Positions 50,771 through 60,459 of a DNA stretch of 64,000 nucleotides are shown here, one piece after another (position 1 is the stretch's first letter; the number at the start of each line of letters is the position of its first letter). The notes below the pieces were generated by a model. It had not been told where the DNA came from. It did not search any database and saw only the letters and a list, made by a program, of their open reading frames with translations. The DNA comes from Azonexus sp. GTDB taxonomy: Bacteria; Pseudomonadota; Gammaproteobacteria; Burkholderiales; Rhodocyclaceae. A program made the translations under genes and the position numbers. Location: NCBI GenBank assembly GCA_031274715.1, contig JAISPT010000010.1, positions 1 through 64,000 on the forward strand. Direction: 5' to 3'.

Positions 50771-53440
50771 TCAGCGCAGCAGGTTTTTCAAGGCATACAG
50801 CGCGTCAAGCGCCTCGCGCGGTGTCAGGCTGTCCGGGTCGAGGACGGCCAGTCGTTCAACAACCGGGTGCGGCGGCGATTCCACCACTTCGGGTTCCGGT
50901 GCGCCTTGGGCGAAGAGATCGGGCTGTAGCGGATCGACGGCGGCGCGTTGCTCGAATTCGCGCAACTGCTTGCGTGCGGCGCGCACCACGGTGGGCGGAA
51001 TGCCAGCCAAGGCGGCGACCTGGATGCCGTAGCTCTGGTTGGCCGGGCCTTCCTCGACGGCGTGCATGAAGATGATGCGATCGTTGTGTTCGACGGCGCC
51101 GAGATGGACGTTGGCCAGTTCGGCGTATTCGTGCGCCAACCGTGTCAACTCGAAATAGTGGGTGGCAAACAGCGTCAGGCTGCGGTTCTTCTCGACCAGA
51201 TGGCGCAGGATGGCAAAGGCCAGTGCCATGCCGTCGAAGGTCGAGGTGCCGCGGCCAATCTCGTCCATCAGCACGAGACTCTGGGCGGTGGCGTGGTGCA
51301 GGATGGCGGCGGCTTCGGTCATCTCGACCATGAAGGTCGAGCGGCCCGAGGCGAGGTCGTCGGAAGCGCCGATGCGGGTGAAGATGCGGTCGAGCGGCCC
51401 GAGCGTGCAGCGGTCTGCTGGCACGTAGCTGCCGATGTGGGCGAGCAGGGCAATCAGCGCCACTTGGCGCATGTAGGTGGATTTGCCGCCCATGTTCGGG
51501 CCGGTGATCAATAGCAGGCGCCGCTCGTCGGCGAGGAGGCAGTCGTTGGCGATGAAGGTCTCGGCCTGGTTGGCCAGTTCGTTCTCGACCACCGGATGGC
51601 GGCCGCCGACGACAGCCAGCCGGGTCTCGGCGACGAATTCCGGCTGGCACCAGTTGCGCTTCAGCGCCGACTCGGCGAAGCCGGCCAGCAGGTCGAGCTG
51701 GGCGACGGCGCGGGCGATGGTCTGTAGCGTCGGGACGACCGGCAGCAGCGCATCGAGGATCTGCTCGTAGAGCAGCTTTTCGCGGGCCAGCGAACGCTCC
51801 TGCGCCGACAGCGCCTTGTCCTCGAAGGCTTTCAGTTCCGGCGTGATGTAGCGCTCGGCGTTCTTCAGCGTCTGGCGGCGGCGGTAGTCGTCGGGAATCT
51901 TGTCGACATTGGCGTGCGTAACCTCGATGTAGAAGCCGTGTACCTTGTTGTACTCAACCTTGAGGCTGGCGATGCCGGTACGTTCGCGTTCGCGCGCTTC
52001 CATGTCGACTAGGAAGGCGCCACAGTTGTCGTTCAGCGACCGCAACTCGTCGAGATCGGCATCGAAGCCCGGAGCGATCACGCCGCCGTCGCGCACCTGG
52101 GCGCCGGGTTCGGCGGCGATGGCGCGGACCAGCAGATCGAGCGCCGCGGCCGGCGCGTCAAGTTCGTCGAAGGTCTGCGTCAGCAGGTCGGAAACTGTAC
52201 CGGCCAGTGGCGCACGCAGTTCCGGCAAACGCAACAGCGATTCGCGCAGGCTGGCCAGGTCGCGCGGCCGGGCGTTCCGCAGTGCGATACGGCCGGCAAT
52301 GCGCTCGATGTCGGCGATACCACGCAACGCTCTGCGCACCTCGCCGGCCAAACGGCCGACATCGTCAAGCAGCGCTGCGACGGCGCCGTGGCGAGCGGCG
52401 GGAACCGCCCGGTCGCGCAGCGGATGGTGCAGGGTATGGCGCAACAGGCGCGAACCCATGCTGGTAATACAGTTGTCGAGCAGCGAAAACAACGTCGGCG
52501 ACGGCTGGCCGCGCAGCGTTTCGGTCAGTTCCAGATTGCGCCGGGTAGCGAGGTCAAGGCCGAGATAGGCGCTTTCCATTTCCACCGTCAGCCCGCGCAG
52601 ATGCGGCAATTTCCCCGACTGCGTCGCCTGCGCATACTGCAGCAGGGCGCCGGCCGCAGCAATCGCCGGCTTCAGCCCTTCAGCACCGAAACCGACCAGT
52701 GAGGCGACGGCAAACTGTTCGCACAGCAAGCGCCGGGCCGAATCGACATCGAAGAACCAATCCGGCTGGCGGGTACGGGCAGCGTCGAGCCCAAAGTTGG
52801 GTGTCCAGCTTTCCGGATGGAGGATTTCCGCTGGCCGGATGCGTTCCAGCGTCGCCGGAATCTGCTCGGCTGCCACCTCGATCAGGATAAATTCGCCACT
52901 GGCGAGGTTCAACCGGGCAATGCCAGCCGTATTGCGCAAGGTCGTCACGGCCAGTAGCCAGATATCCTGCTTGTCGTCGACCAGCGAGGCATCGGTCAGC
53001 GTGCCCGGCGTCACGATACGCGACACTGCGCGCTCGACCGGCCCCTTGCTGGTTGCCGGATCGCCGATCTGCTCGCAAATCACCGCCGATTCACCCATCT
53101 TCACCAGGCGGGCGAGATAAGGTTCGAGCGAATGGAAGGGTATACCGGCCATCTTGATCGGGATGCCGGCCGACTGGCCGCGCGTGGTCAGCGTAATGTC
53201 GAGCAGGCGCGCTGCCTTCTCAGCATCCTCGTAGAACAACTCATAGAAATCGCCCATCCGGTAGAAGAGCAGGGTGTGCGGATGCTGTGCCTTGAGCGCC
53301 AGGTACTGCCGCATCATCGGGGTGTGCTTGGTGAGGTCCCCGGCGGTTTCGTTATTGTCTTTCGGGTTCAATGGTCGACTCGTGTTTGTCTGGGCGGGAT
53401 TGGGTATATCAGCCCGTGATCCGACTCTCAAATGCGGCAT
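50771..53440 (-). CDS. mutS: DNA mismatch-repair ATPase MutS
   Basis: 889 aa with the longest start. Mismatch-contacting Phe-x-Glu in FYRMGDFYELFYEDA, connector and lever domains, a clamp, and the ATPase with TGPNMGGKSTYMRQ, LVLMDEIGRGTSTFDG and TLFATHYFELT. The true start is uncertain: homology begins at HTPMMRQYLALKAQHP (near residue 39), and a TTG at 53371 is a plausible start; none has a clear ribosome site. It ends convergent with the LexA-controlled small gene. Confidence 0.96.
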   Translation of the reverse strand: MPHLRVGSRADIPNPAQTNTSRPLNPKDNNETAGDLTKHTPMMRQYLALKAQHPHTLLFYRMGDFYELFYEDAEKAARLLDITLTTRGQSAGIPIKMAGIPFHSLEPYLARLVKMGESAVICEQIGDPATSKGPVERAVSRIVTPGTLTDASLVDDKQDIWLLAVTTLRNTAGIARLNLASGEFILIEVAAEQIPATLERIRPAEILHPESWTPNFGLDAARTRQPDWFFDVDSARRLLCEQFAVASLVGFGAEGLKPAIAAAGALLQYAQATQSGKLPHLRGLTVEMESAYLGLDLATRRNLELTETLRGQPSPTLFSLLDNCITSMGSRLLRHTLHHPLRDRAVPAARHGAVAALLDDVGRLAGEVRRALRGIADIERIAGRIALRNARPRDLASLRESLLRLPELRAPLAGTVSDLLTQTFDELDAPAAALDLLVRAIAAEPGAQVRDGGVIAPGFDADLDELRSLNDNCGAFLVDMEARERERTGIASLKVEYNKVHGFYIEVTHANVDKIPDDYRRRQTLKNAERYITPELKAFEDKALSAQERSLAREKLLYEQILDALLPVVPTLQTIARAVAQLDLLAGFAESALKRNWCQPEFVAETRLAVVGGRHPVVENELANQAETFIANDCLLADERRLLLITGPNMGGKSTYMRQVALIALLAHIGSYVPADRCTLGPLDRIFTRIGASDDLASGRSTFMVEMTEAAAILHHATAQSLVLMDEIGRGTSTFDGMALAFAILRHLVEKNRSLTLFATHYFELTRLAHEYAELANVHLGAVEHNDRIIFMHAVEEGPANQSYGIQVAALAGIPPTVVRAARKQLREFEQRAAVDPLQPDLFAQGAPEPEVVESPPHPVVERLAVLDPDSLTPREALDALYALKNLLR

Positions 53441-53500
53441 TTTCGCCGAAGGTGCGGTTCATCACAAACTGTGTTGATACTTGGTTGGCGGCAAGCTGCG

Positions 53501-54934
53501 CTATGGCGCCGTTGGGTTCATTTCCCGTTCCCGTTTCATGAACGAAGCGGCCAGCACCGCCAGTGCCAAGACCAAGGCCAGGAACAGGAAGCCTTGGGCA
53601 TAGGCGGTGTAGATACCGGGCGGCATGATGCCATATACCGTTTCGCGCCATTCGACGAAGACGGCCATGATCGCCACACCCATGACGCCACCCAGTTGTC
53701 GGGCATAGCTGACGACCACCGAGGATTGCCCGAGCTGGTGCGGCTCCATGTAGCGCAGCGTTGCCAGGTTCAAGGCAGGCAGGATCATACCGAGGCCAAT
53801 GCGCCCAATCACCGTCGCCGCGATAATCGCCAAGTAGGAAATGGTGCCGCCGAGAGCGGCAAAAATCAGAAAGGAGGCGCCGAAGACGGTCAGCCCCAGC
53901 ACCGTCAGCCATTTCGGGGCGTAATGGTCGGCCATCCGACCGGCCAGTGGCAGCATGGCGACCAGCGCGATGCCGGAGGGCAGCAGGGCCATGCCGGCCG
54001 AACTGGCGGAGAACGACAGGGCGTTCTGCAGGAATACTGGGATCAGGTAGGTCGAGCCGTACAGGCCGAAGCCGTAGGCGAAGGAGACGATCGTTCCCAT
54101 CGAAAAGGTGCGTTGCTCGAACAGCCGCAAGTTGATGATCGGCTGCTCTTTGCGTTTGGCATGGCGGTAGTAAAACCCAGCACCACCGACGACGAGCAGG
54201 CTTTGGCCCAGCATCCACGGCGAGGCAAGGCCGCTGTGCTGGAGACTGGAGACGCACTCAATCAGCGCGATAGCGCTCAGGGTCAGCCAGCCCAGGCCGG
54301 GCCAGTCGAAGGGCTTGGCTTCGATCCGGCGCGGCGCCGGCAGCAGGCGAATGGCGGCTAGGCCGGCGATGACGGCAAAGGGTGTGCCGAGGAGGAAAAT
54401 CGACTCCCAGCCGAAACGGTCGAGTAAAACGCCGCCCAGGGCCGGAGCAATGGCCGGCGTCAGGGCAATACCGAAGATCAGCAGACCAGAGGCGCGGCCC
54501 TGGATTTCTGGCGGAAACAGACGCATCAGCGCCAGCGTACCCATCGGTTGCAGGATACCGGCGGCGACGCCTTGCAGGATGCGGGTAACGACGACGAGCG
54601 TGAAGGTCGGCGCGAGGAAACCGGCAATGCTGGCCAAGAGCAGAATGCCCAAGGCCAAGAGGAAAACGGTGCGAAAGCCTAGACGGTCGAGCAGCCAGGA
54701 GGTCGGCAGCATGGAAACGGTCATCGCTGCCAGGAAACCGGTCATCGCCCACTGAACATGGTCCTGACCGAGTCCAAAATGCCTGGCCAGCGCCGGAACG
54801 GCAACGTTGAAGCTGGAGGTGCACAAGACGCTCGCCACCGTCCCGAGACTGAGAACGAACAGCACGATCCATTTGTAATTTTGGCCGTAATGCGCAGACA
54901 GCGCATCGAAAGAGGCGGGGCGGAACAGTCTCAT
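53501..54934 (-). CDS. DHA2-family MFS drug exporter (EmrB/QacA-like)
   Basis: About 477 aa, 12-14 helices. Start chosen at 54934, just before TM1. Motif C for exporters is visible (LIFGIALTPAIAPALGGVLLDRFGWESIF, in parts) and motif A (SWLLDRLGFRTVFL). Exports a lipophilic compound with protons. It directly follows, on the same strand, the small secreted protein and the aryl-polyene operon, but has its own gap. Confidence 0.87.
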   Translation of the reverse strand: MRLFRPASFDALSAHYGQNYKWIVLFVLSLGTVASVLCTSSFNVAVPALARHFGLGQDHVQWAMTGFLAAMTVSMLPTSWLLDRLGFRTVFLLALGILLLASIAGFLAPTFTLVVVTRILQGVAAGILQPMGTLALMRLFPPEIQGRASGLLIFGIALTPAIAPALGGVLLDRFGWESIFLLGTPFAVIAGLAAIRLLPAPRRIEAKPFDWPGLGWLTLSAIALIECVSSLQHSGLASPWMLGQSLLVVGGAGFYYRHAKRKEQPIINLRLFEQRTFSMGTIVSFAYGFGLYGSTYLIPVFLQNALSFSASSAGMALLPSGIALVAMLPLAGRMADHYAPKWLTVLGLTVFGASFLIFAALGGTISYLAIIAATVIGRIGLGMILPALNLATLRYMEPHQLGQSSVVVSYARQLGGVMGVAIMAVFVEWRETVYGIMPPGIYTAYAQGFLFLALVLALAVLAASFMKREREMNPTAP

Positions 54935-55098
54935 TATGGCGGCAGGTAAGGAAAGCCCCCGATTTTCAGAGGCTCCACAGATCCCGCGTAGAACAAAGTT
55001 TTCCGGGCTACTGCTCCGGCAATTTCGAGAAACTCCCCATCTGGGCTGAAAGGACAAACGGAAACAACCCTTAATTGCCGGGTGAGCAGTACGCGGAT

Positions 55099-55527
55099 TT
55101 AATTGAGCGCAGCGAATTGGGCGTTGATATCCGAGATCAAATTCCTGATCCAGCGGTTTACGCTGGGATGAATTATCGGTTGGTCCGGATTTTCTGGATT
55201 GGGAGCATATCCCAGATTTCTACTGTCTTTGTAAACGATATCGTACTGGTTGTTATGGAATTTGATGGTCAAATCCAGCGAATGGGAGCGTATGGACAGG
55301 TGCGCGTTCAGAGTACCATCCGTGTTTTTGCTGATAACCCAGCCATGCATGGCGCCCGCACGTGCAACGGCATCCTCGTTTTTTTTCGTGGCTTCGGGTG
55401 TATTCAGGGCCGGGATGGGATTATTGAGAAAAAGCTCCATGGGTACTCCCGCGCGGGCAGCATAAGCTCCAGAGTAAACTCCCAGCGCCAGCACGAAGGA
55501 GATGACGATTTTGCCAAATAGCTTCAT
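55099..55527 (-). CDS. Small secreted protein (hypothetical)
   Basis: 142 aa. Start at ATG 55527 with GGAGC upstream. Signal peptide MKLFGKIVISFVLALGVYSG up to AYA, then a soluble domain rich in Asn/His (NKNTDGTLNAHLSIRSHSL-type strands; HNNQYDIVYKDSRNLGYAP). No family recognised. It lies 41 bases past the last ketosynthase gene on the same strand, so it may belong to the aryl-polyene operon. GC is lower than that of the operon's core genes. Confidence 0.65.
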   Translation of the reverse strand: MKLFGKIVISFVLALGVYSGAYAARAGVPMELFLNNPIPALNTPEATKKNEDAVARAGAMHGWVISKNTDGTLNAHLSIRSHSLDLTIKFHNNQYDIVYKDSRNLGYAPNPENPDQPIIHPSVNRWIRNLISDINAQFAALN

Positions 55528-55568
55528 GTGGAAGCTCCTTTTCATAAAACAGTGATACTGACGATTGC

Positions 55569-56795
55569 TCAACCCCAACGCTGGAAGATCAACGATGTAT
55601 TGACGCCGCCAAAAGCAAAATTGTTGTTCATCACGTACTCATGGTGTGCGCTGCGCGGCCCATTCATGATGTAGTCCAGTTCCCCGCATCGTGGGTCGGG
55701 CTGTGTCAGATTGAGCGTCGCATGATAGCGATCGTGATTCATCATCTCAATGCTGAACCACGATTCCAGCGACCCGCAGGCGCCCAGCGTATGGCCCAGA
55801 TAGCTCTTCTGCGAACTGATCATCATATTGGGGCCGAATACGGCTAGAGTCGCGTGGGATTCGGCGATATCACCTTGTTCAGTGGCGGTACCGTGACCAT
55901 TTACATAGCCGATGGCCTGCGGCGGCAGTCCGGCATCGGCCAGCGCCAGCTCCATGGCGACCTGCATGGTAGCCGCTTGGGGCCGCGTGATGTGGCTGCC
56001 GTCGGAATTGCTGCCGAAACCGACGATTTCCGCATGGATTCGCGCGCCGCGGGCCTGCGCGTGTTCGAGCGATTCCAGCACGAAAATGCCGGCTCCTTCG
56101 CCGATCACCAAGCCGTCGCGCTGGCTGTCGTAGGGGCGCGGCGTCAGTTCGGGCGTGGTGTTTTTTTGGCTCGTGGCATAGAGCGCGTCAAAAACGACGG
56201 CTTCGCTGGCGCACAGTTCCTCGGCGCCGCCGGCCAGCATCATGGACTGCCGGCCAAAGCGGATGGCTTCGTAAGCATAGCCTATGCCCTGACTGCCCGA
56301 GGTGCAGGCGCTGGAAGTGGGAATGATGCGGCCTTTGAGCTCGAAAAATATGCTGATGTTCGCCGCTGTGGTGTGCGGCATCATGCGCACATAGGTGTTG
56401 GCGTTCAGATCGTCCGTCACATTATTCAGCAGCATGTTGCCAAAGGCACGGATTTCCGCAGTGCTGCCGGTAGAAGAGCCGCAGGCCACGCCCATGCGGC
56501 CATCCTTGATACGGGGATCGTTGAGCAGACCGGCGTCGTCCAGGGCGCGTTCGGCGGCGCATACGGCCAGTTGTGAGACTCTTCCCATGCTGCGCAGTTG
56601 CTTGCGCGTCCAGTGCACCGGCGCGGAAAAGCCGATCACAGGAGCGGCCAGGCGGGTGTTGAGGTCGACGTATCTGTCCCATTCCGGCATGACGCGCACG
56701 GCATTCCGGTTGGAGAGAAAACCCGCCTCAATCGAAGCCCAGTCAGAACCCAGCGCACTGATGCCGGCCATACCAGTGATGACGACACGGTGCAT
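55569..56795 (-). CDS. Aryl-polyene ketosynthase (ApeR-like, FabF type)
   Basis: About 408 aa. Active site Cys in TSSACTSGSQGIGYA, His in NGHGTATEQGD and His in QKSYLGHTLGACG, all three present, so it is a catalytic ketosynthase and not a chain-length factor. The ATG at 56795 overlaps the ketoreductase stop (TGATG) and has GGAGG nine bases upstream; an ATG at 56801 is less well spaced. Last in the ketosynthase-dehydratase-ketoreductase-ketosynthase block, the position of ApeR in aryl-polyene clusters. Confidence 0.87.
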   Translation of the reverse strand: MHRVVITGMAGISALGSDWASIEAGFLSNRNAVRVMPEWDRYVDLNTRLAAPVIGFSAPVHWTRKQLRSMGRVSQLAVCAAERALDDAGLLNDPRIKDGRMGVACGSSTGSTAEIRAFGNMLLNNVTDDLNANTYVRMMPHTTAANISIFFELKGRIIPTSSACTSGSQGIGYAYEAIRFGRQSMMLAGGAEELCASEAVVFDALYATSQKNTTPELTPRPYDSQRDGLVIGEGAGIFVLESLEHAQARGARIHAEIVGFGSNSDGSHITRPQAATMQVAMELALADAGLPPQAIGYVNGHGTATEQGDIAESHATLAVFGPNMMISSQKSYLGHTLGACGSLESWFSIEMMNHDRYHATLNLTQPDPRCGELDYIMNGPRSAHHEYVMNNNFAFGGVNTSLIFQRWG

Positions 56796-57526
56796 CAGCA
56801 TAATCCTCCATTGACCGCCAGAACCTGTCGGGTGATATAAGAGGCGGAGGGTGACATCAGAAACACCACGGCCGCGGCGACCTCGTCCGGCTGACCCATG
56901 CGTTGGGCGGGAACGGCTTTCAAAATTTCGTCCACGGGAACATTGGCATCGATCATATCGGTTTCAATCAGGCCGGGAGCAACACAATTGACGGTGATCT
57001 GCCGCTTCGCCAGTTCGACGGCCAGCGCCTTGGCCGCGCCGATGATGCCGGCTTTGGCCGCGCTGTAATTGACTTGGCCGCGATTGCCGATCAGGCCGGA
57101 GACGGATGTCATGCAAACGATGCGCCCCGGCGCGCGACGGCGAATCATGGGCATAATCAAGGGGTGCAACACATTGTAGAAACCATCCAGATTGGTCTGC
57201 AAAACCTGGTCCCAGTCGGCGTCGGTGAGCGCCGGAAAGGCACCGTCCCGGCTCATGCCGGCATTCAGAACGACGCCGTAGTACGCGCCGTACGCGTCCA
57301 TATCCGCTTCCAGCACGGCTTTGCATTGCGCGCGATCGGCCACGTCGAATTGCAATACACGCGCCCGCGCCCCCTTGGCGGCTATTTGCTCCTGTGCGGC
57401 ATGAGCCTCTTCGATGCGGGATCGGCAATGCAGCACGATGTCATGACCTGTGTCGGCCAGCGCAAGCGCGATGGCGCGACCGATGCCGCGGCTAGATCCG
57501 GTGACGAGTATACTTCTGGCGCTCAT
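56795..57526 (-). CDS. 3-oxoacyl-ACP reductase, SDR family (ApeQ/FabG-like)
   Basis: 243 aa. NADPH-binding TGSSRGIGRAIALAL, NAG-type motif (LNAGMSRD) and the catalytic Ser-Tyr-Lys set (TSVSGLIGNRGQVNYSAAKAG, in parts). Reduces the keto group after each extension. Overlaps the dehydratase by 4 bases (ATGA-type). Note that the SSRGIG glycine motif and TGxxxGIG spacing are complete. Confidence 0.92.
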   Translation of the reverse strand: MSARSILVTGSSRGIGRAIALALADTGHDIVLHCRSRIEEAHAAQEQIAAKGARARVLQFDVADRAQCKAVLEADMDAYGAYYGVVLNAGMSRDGAFPALTDADWDQVLQTNLDGFYNVLHPLIMPMIRRRAPGRIVCMTSVSGLIGNRGQVNYSAAKAGIIGAAKALAVELAKRQITVNCVAPGLIETDMIDANVPVDEILKAVPAQRMGQPDEVAAAVVFLMSPSASYITRQVLAVNGGLC

Positions 57527-57984
57527 GTGGAGGTTGGTTCCTGGGTGTAAAGCGAACTATCCGACGGTTGATAGACGTTAAGTCGCGCTTGAGCGACCAC
57601 CGCCTGGTCCGCGTCTTGCATCCGGCATTCAAAAATGCACATGCCGTTCGCGTCCTGCATGGTGTTTTCTACGCGTATGACGTAGGCGGCATTGGCGGGG
57701 AAAATATCGACATGACAGTCGTAGCGACGAGTGCCCAGCAAGAATCCCAGCTTGACGGATTCTCCCGCCCGTCTGGTCTGAATGCCCGCCCAAGCGGCAA
57801 TGCCCTGGGCCAGTATTTCCAGGCCCATCCACGGTGGCAGCCCGCCATTTTCCAGACTGTAGGGACATGGCCGGATGGTGAATCGAGCCGTCAGCGCATC
57901 GTTTTCGCAGGACAGCACCTCATCCAGCAGAATCATGTTGCCAGCATGCGGAAGCAGCTCGGCGACCGGAGGAAATGCGCTCAT
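57523..57984 (-). CDS. 3-hydroxyacyl-ACP dehydratase (ApeP-like hotdog)
   Basis: 153 aa. Family start ELLPHAGNMILLDEVL includes the catalytic His region, and PPWMGLEILAQGIAAWAGI carries the Glu helix. Dehydrates the 3-hydroxy intermediate to leave the conjugated double bond. Overlaps both neighbours by 4 bases. Hotdog fold; slightly short. Confidence 0.85.
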   Translation of the reverse strand: MSAFPPVAELLPHAGNMILLDEVLSCENDALTARFTIRPCPYSLENGGLPPWMGLEILAQGIAAWAGIQTRRAGESVKLGFLLGTRRYDCHVDIFPANAAYVIRVENTMQDANGMCIFECRMQDADQAVVAQARLNVYQPSDSSLYTQEPTST

Positions 57985-59180
57985 CGGCCGGCTCCCAAAA
58001 TCAAGCTGACATTGCTGCCGCCAAACGCGAAAGAATTGCTCATGGCGATGCGGCGCTTGCCCGCCGCATAGCGGTGGAGAGTGGTGCTGAAATCCAGCCG
58101 CGGCAGGGCCGGATCGGCATTGCCGTGCCAGGCATGGGGGGGAAGGGCGCCATCGTCCTTGGTCAGGCTGAACCAGACCAGGGCCGCTTCCAAGGCGCCG
58201 GCCGTCCCCAGCGCATGTCCCGTCAGCGCCTTGGTGGAGGCGCAAGGCACGCCGGCATCGGGAAAAATGGCATCCATGGCGAGGCTTTCCATGGCATCGT
58301 TGTGCTGGGTGCCGGTGCCGTGCAGATTGACCCAGCCGATATCGGCCGAGGTCAATCCGGCATCGAGAAGCGCGGCGGTCATGGCTTGGCACGCCCCTTT
58401 TCCGCTCGGCTCGGGAGACGACATATGCCAGGCGTCGGAACTCGCGCCGCCGCCGAGCAGGGCGACCTGGGCACGGTCCGGGGAGGGGGTGCGCTCCATC
58501 AGGAACAGTACGGCTGCCTCGCCGATATTGATGCCATTGCGATCAGCAGAAAAGGGGGAACACAGGGTGTCGGAAATCGCCCCCAGGGAAGCAAAGCCGC
58601 CGATGGTCAGGCGGCACAGCGTATCGACACCACCACAGACGACCGCGTCGCACAGATCCATCCGTAACAGGCTGCGCGCGCTCAAGAAAGCGCGGGCACT
58701 CGATGTGCAGGCAGTGGAAATCGTGTAGGCCGGCCCCGAGGTTTGCAGCCAGTCCGCCAGAAAAGCAGCCGGCGCGGAGCGAACCTGACGCCGGTAATCG
58801 TAGCCGTCGGGCCAGTTTCCGGATTTCAGAAAATCAGCGAATGCCGTCAGGTTGTCGTTAACACCGGAGGTGCTGGTTCCCAGCACGATCGCAACCCGGT
58901 GCGCGCCATGACGATCAACGGCATGGCGTATCGAAGATTCGATCTGGCGAGCCGCTTTCAGAAGCAGACGATTATTGCGGCTATCGTGATGTGTGGCCAT
59001 CTGCGCGGGCCAATCATTCAGATTGACCTCGCAGGCACCGAGAAAGGGCGTGCGATTTTCCAGCCAGCCAGGGGTGGCGCGCAGGCCGGAAGTGTCGCCC
59101 GCGTATAGCCGGGAGCGAACTGTATCCGGATCGTCGCCCAGGGCGCAGACAATGCCGGGGGAGTTGAGCCAGACGGTCAT
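57981..59180 (-). CDS. Aryl-polyene ketosynthase (ApeO-like)
   Basis: About 399 aa from ATG 59180, which overlaps the stop of the DUF3261 gene (ATGA). Catalytic Cys in ISTACTSSARAF, His in NLHGTGTQHND and His in KALTGHALGTAGA. It is the first of the two ketosynthases in the operon. A chain-length-factor gene is not in the window; it may lie beyond the right edge. Confidence 0.87.
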   Translation of the reverse strand: MTVWLNSPGIVCALGDDPDTVRSRLYAGDTSGLRATPGWLENRTPFLGACEVNLNDWPAQMATHHDSRNNRLLLKAARQIESSIRHAVDRHGAHRVAIVLGTSTSGVNDNLTAFADFLKSGNWPDGYDYRRQVRSAPAAFLADWLQTSGPAYTISTACTSSARAFLSARSLLRMDLCDAVVCGGVDTLCRLTIGGFASLGAISDTLCSPFSADRNGINIGEAAVLFLMERTPSPDRAQVALLGGGASSDAWHMSSPEPSGKGACQAMTAALLDAGLTSADIGWVNLHGTGTQHNDAMESLAMDAIFPDAGVPCASTKALTGHALGTAGALEAALVWFSLTKDDGALPPHAWHGNADPALPRLDFSTTLHRYAAGKRRIAMSNSFAFGGSNVSLILGAGR

Positions 59181-59752
59181 GGCTGTGTTTGCAAAGGCGC
59201 GATGGTCCAACGCAAACCATCATTCTGTTCGATGACGCACGTTTGCCGTGCGGCATCGGAACATTGCAAGGTCCACCACGGTTTGCCATCAATTTTCAGG
59301 GAACGGCGGTAGCCACCCCCGGGTAAAGGTTCATCCTGCCATGTGCCCGGCCCATAGGCGGCGTCCAAAACGGCGCGCGGCATCCAGGCGAAAAGCAGCG
59401 CGGCGAAGAGCTGCCGCGCAAGCGGATTGGGCGGGGCCAGGCCATCGCCGCGCCAATCGCCGTTTTCCAGCATTTGCCGCGCGAGCGGCGCACCGAGCGG
59501 ATTGAGCAATGACCAGCGCAGGGCTTGATCTTCACGCTGCACGATCAGGATCGCATCCAGTTTCTGGCCTTTTGCATCTTGTTGCGCCACATGCAGCATG
59601 CGCGGCGTTGCGACGATGGGTTCCTGCATGGGCATGGGCGATTGACTGGCGCAGCCAGCCAGCGAAAGGAGAAAAACCGCGATGATCGGAAGCGAGTGGG
59701 GATGGCCGTGCATGATATGGCGAAAATCACGTATCAGCGAGAAGATGGACAT
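59177..59752 (-). CDS. DUF3261 lipoprotein of the aryl-polyene operon
   Basis: About 191 aa. The hydrophobic N-terminus ends in LSLAGC (lipobox), so it is a lipoprotein; the later ATG at 59713 would give a shorter, more typical signal. The body (ALRWSLLNPLGAPLARQ ... QLFAALLFAWMP) matches DUF3261 proteins that accompany MMPL exporters and LolA-like carriers in aryl-polyene clusters. Likely part of envelope delivery of the pigment lipid. Confidence 0.8.
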   Translation of the reverse strand: MSIFSLIRDFRHIMHGHPHSLPIIAVFLLSLAGCASQSPMPMQEPIVATPRMLHVAQQDAKGQKLDAILIVQREDQALRWSLLNPLGAPLARQMLENGDWRGDGLAPPNPLARQLFAALLFAWMPRAVLDAAYGPGTWQDEPLPGGGYRRSLKIDGKPWWTLQCSDAARQTCVIEQNDGLRWTIAPLQTQP

Positions 59753-59785
59753 TGAGATATTTCGTCCATGGTCAACAACTAAACG

Positions 59786-60397
59786 TTAGCGATATTCATT
59801 TGCAGCCTTGGTGTCCGCACTGACCAACTCATCTGTGGCACCTGTCTTGCCGCCAATCGGAGCATCATAATTTCGCAGCAGGTAGTCGCCCACCAATTCA
59901 CCAATACGCGTCAACATCAGATTGTCTGCAACGCCCAAAGCAAAACCTGCCCCTGCGCTTGAGCGCTGATAAAATTCTGGGTGATCGATCAGTTTTCCTG
60001 TGCTGACTTCCGTAGCTTTTATGTGAATTACTACACCAGAACTACCAGACAACGGGCCAGTAAAAATCCGTGCACCCACTCCGATAAAGCGAATGTCTGT
60101 AACAATAGGCTCAATGACGAGCGTGCGGCCGTTATCTGGACGCTCATTCCACTTCTTTGGATTATCCCCCAAGCGTTTGAAAAAATTTGCGTTGATCTTT
60201 TCCAGTGACTTTTCGTTAGCACTTTGCCCACGAAATTCTGGCGCCAGAGTCACGGGTTTAATCTCGATTCGGCCAAACTTTGAATAGGCCTCTATGGGGG
60301 GCGGGTTATCAGTGCGTGATGCCTTGACCTTCGATGCGCAGCCAGTAACTACAAGTGCAAATACCAAGGTGCCTGCCAAGGCTGATGTTATTTTCAT
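59786..60397 (-). CDS. Lipoprotein inserted in the aryl-polyene operon (DUF4410-like)
   Basis: 203 aa, start preceded by GAAGGAC. Signal with VVTGCASK (lipobox Cys). The mature part has FGRIEIKPVTLAPEFRG and VIHIKATEVSTGKLIDHPEF, resembling DUF4410-type lipoproteins. It is AT-richer than the flanking genes and is separated from them by 33- and 62-base gaps, unlike the overlapping neighbours. This suggests a later insertion between the MMPL and DUF3261 genes. Confidence 0.65.
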   Translation of the reverse strand: MKITSALAGTLVFALVVTGCASKVKASRTDNPPPIEAYSKFGRIEIKPVTLAPEFRGQSANEKSLEKINANFFKRLGDNPKKWNERPDNGRTLVIEPIVTDIRFIGVGARIFTGPLSGSSGVVIHIKATEVSTGKLIDHPEFYQRSSAGAGFALGVADNLMLTRIGELVGDYLLRNYDAPIGGKTGATDELVSADTKAANEYR

Positions 60398-60459
60398 AAT
60401 TTGTCCTTCGTTGAAAAGTTATTAATAATTACAATGCCATACACAGGAGGGGGGCTTAC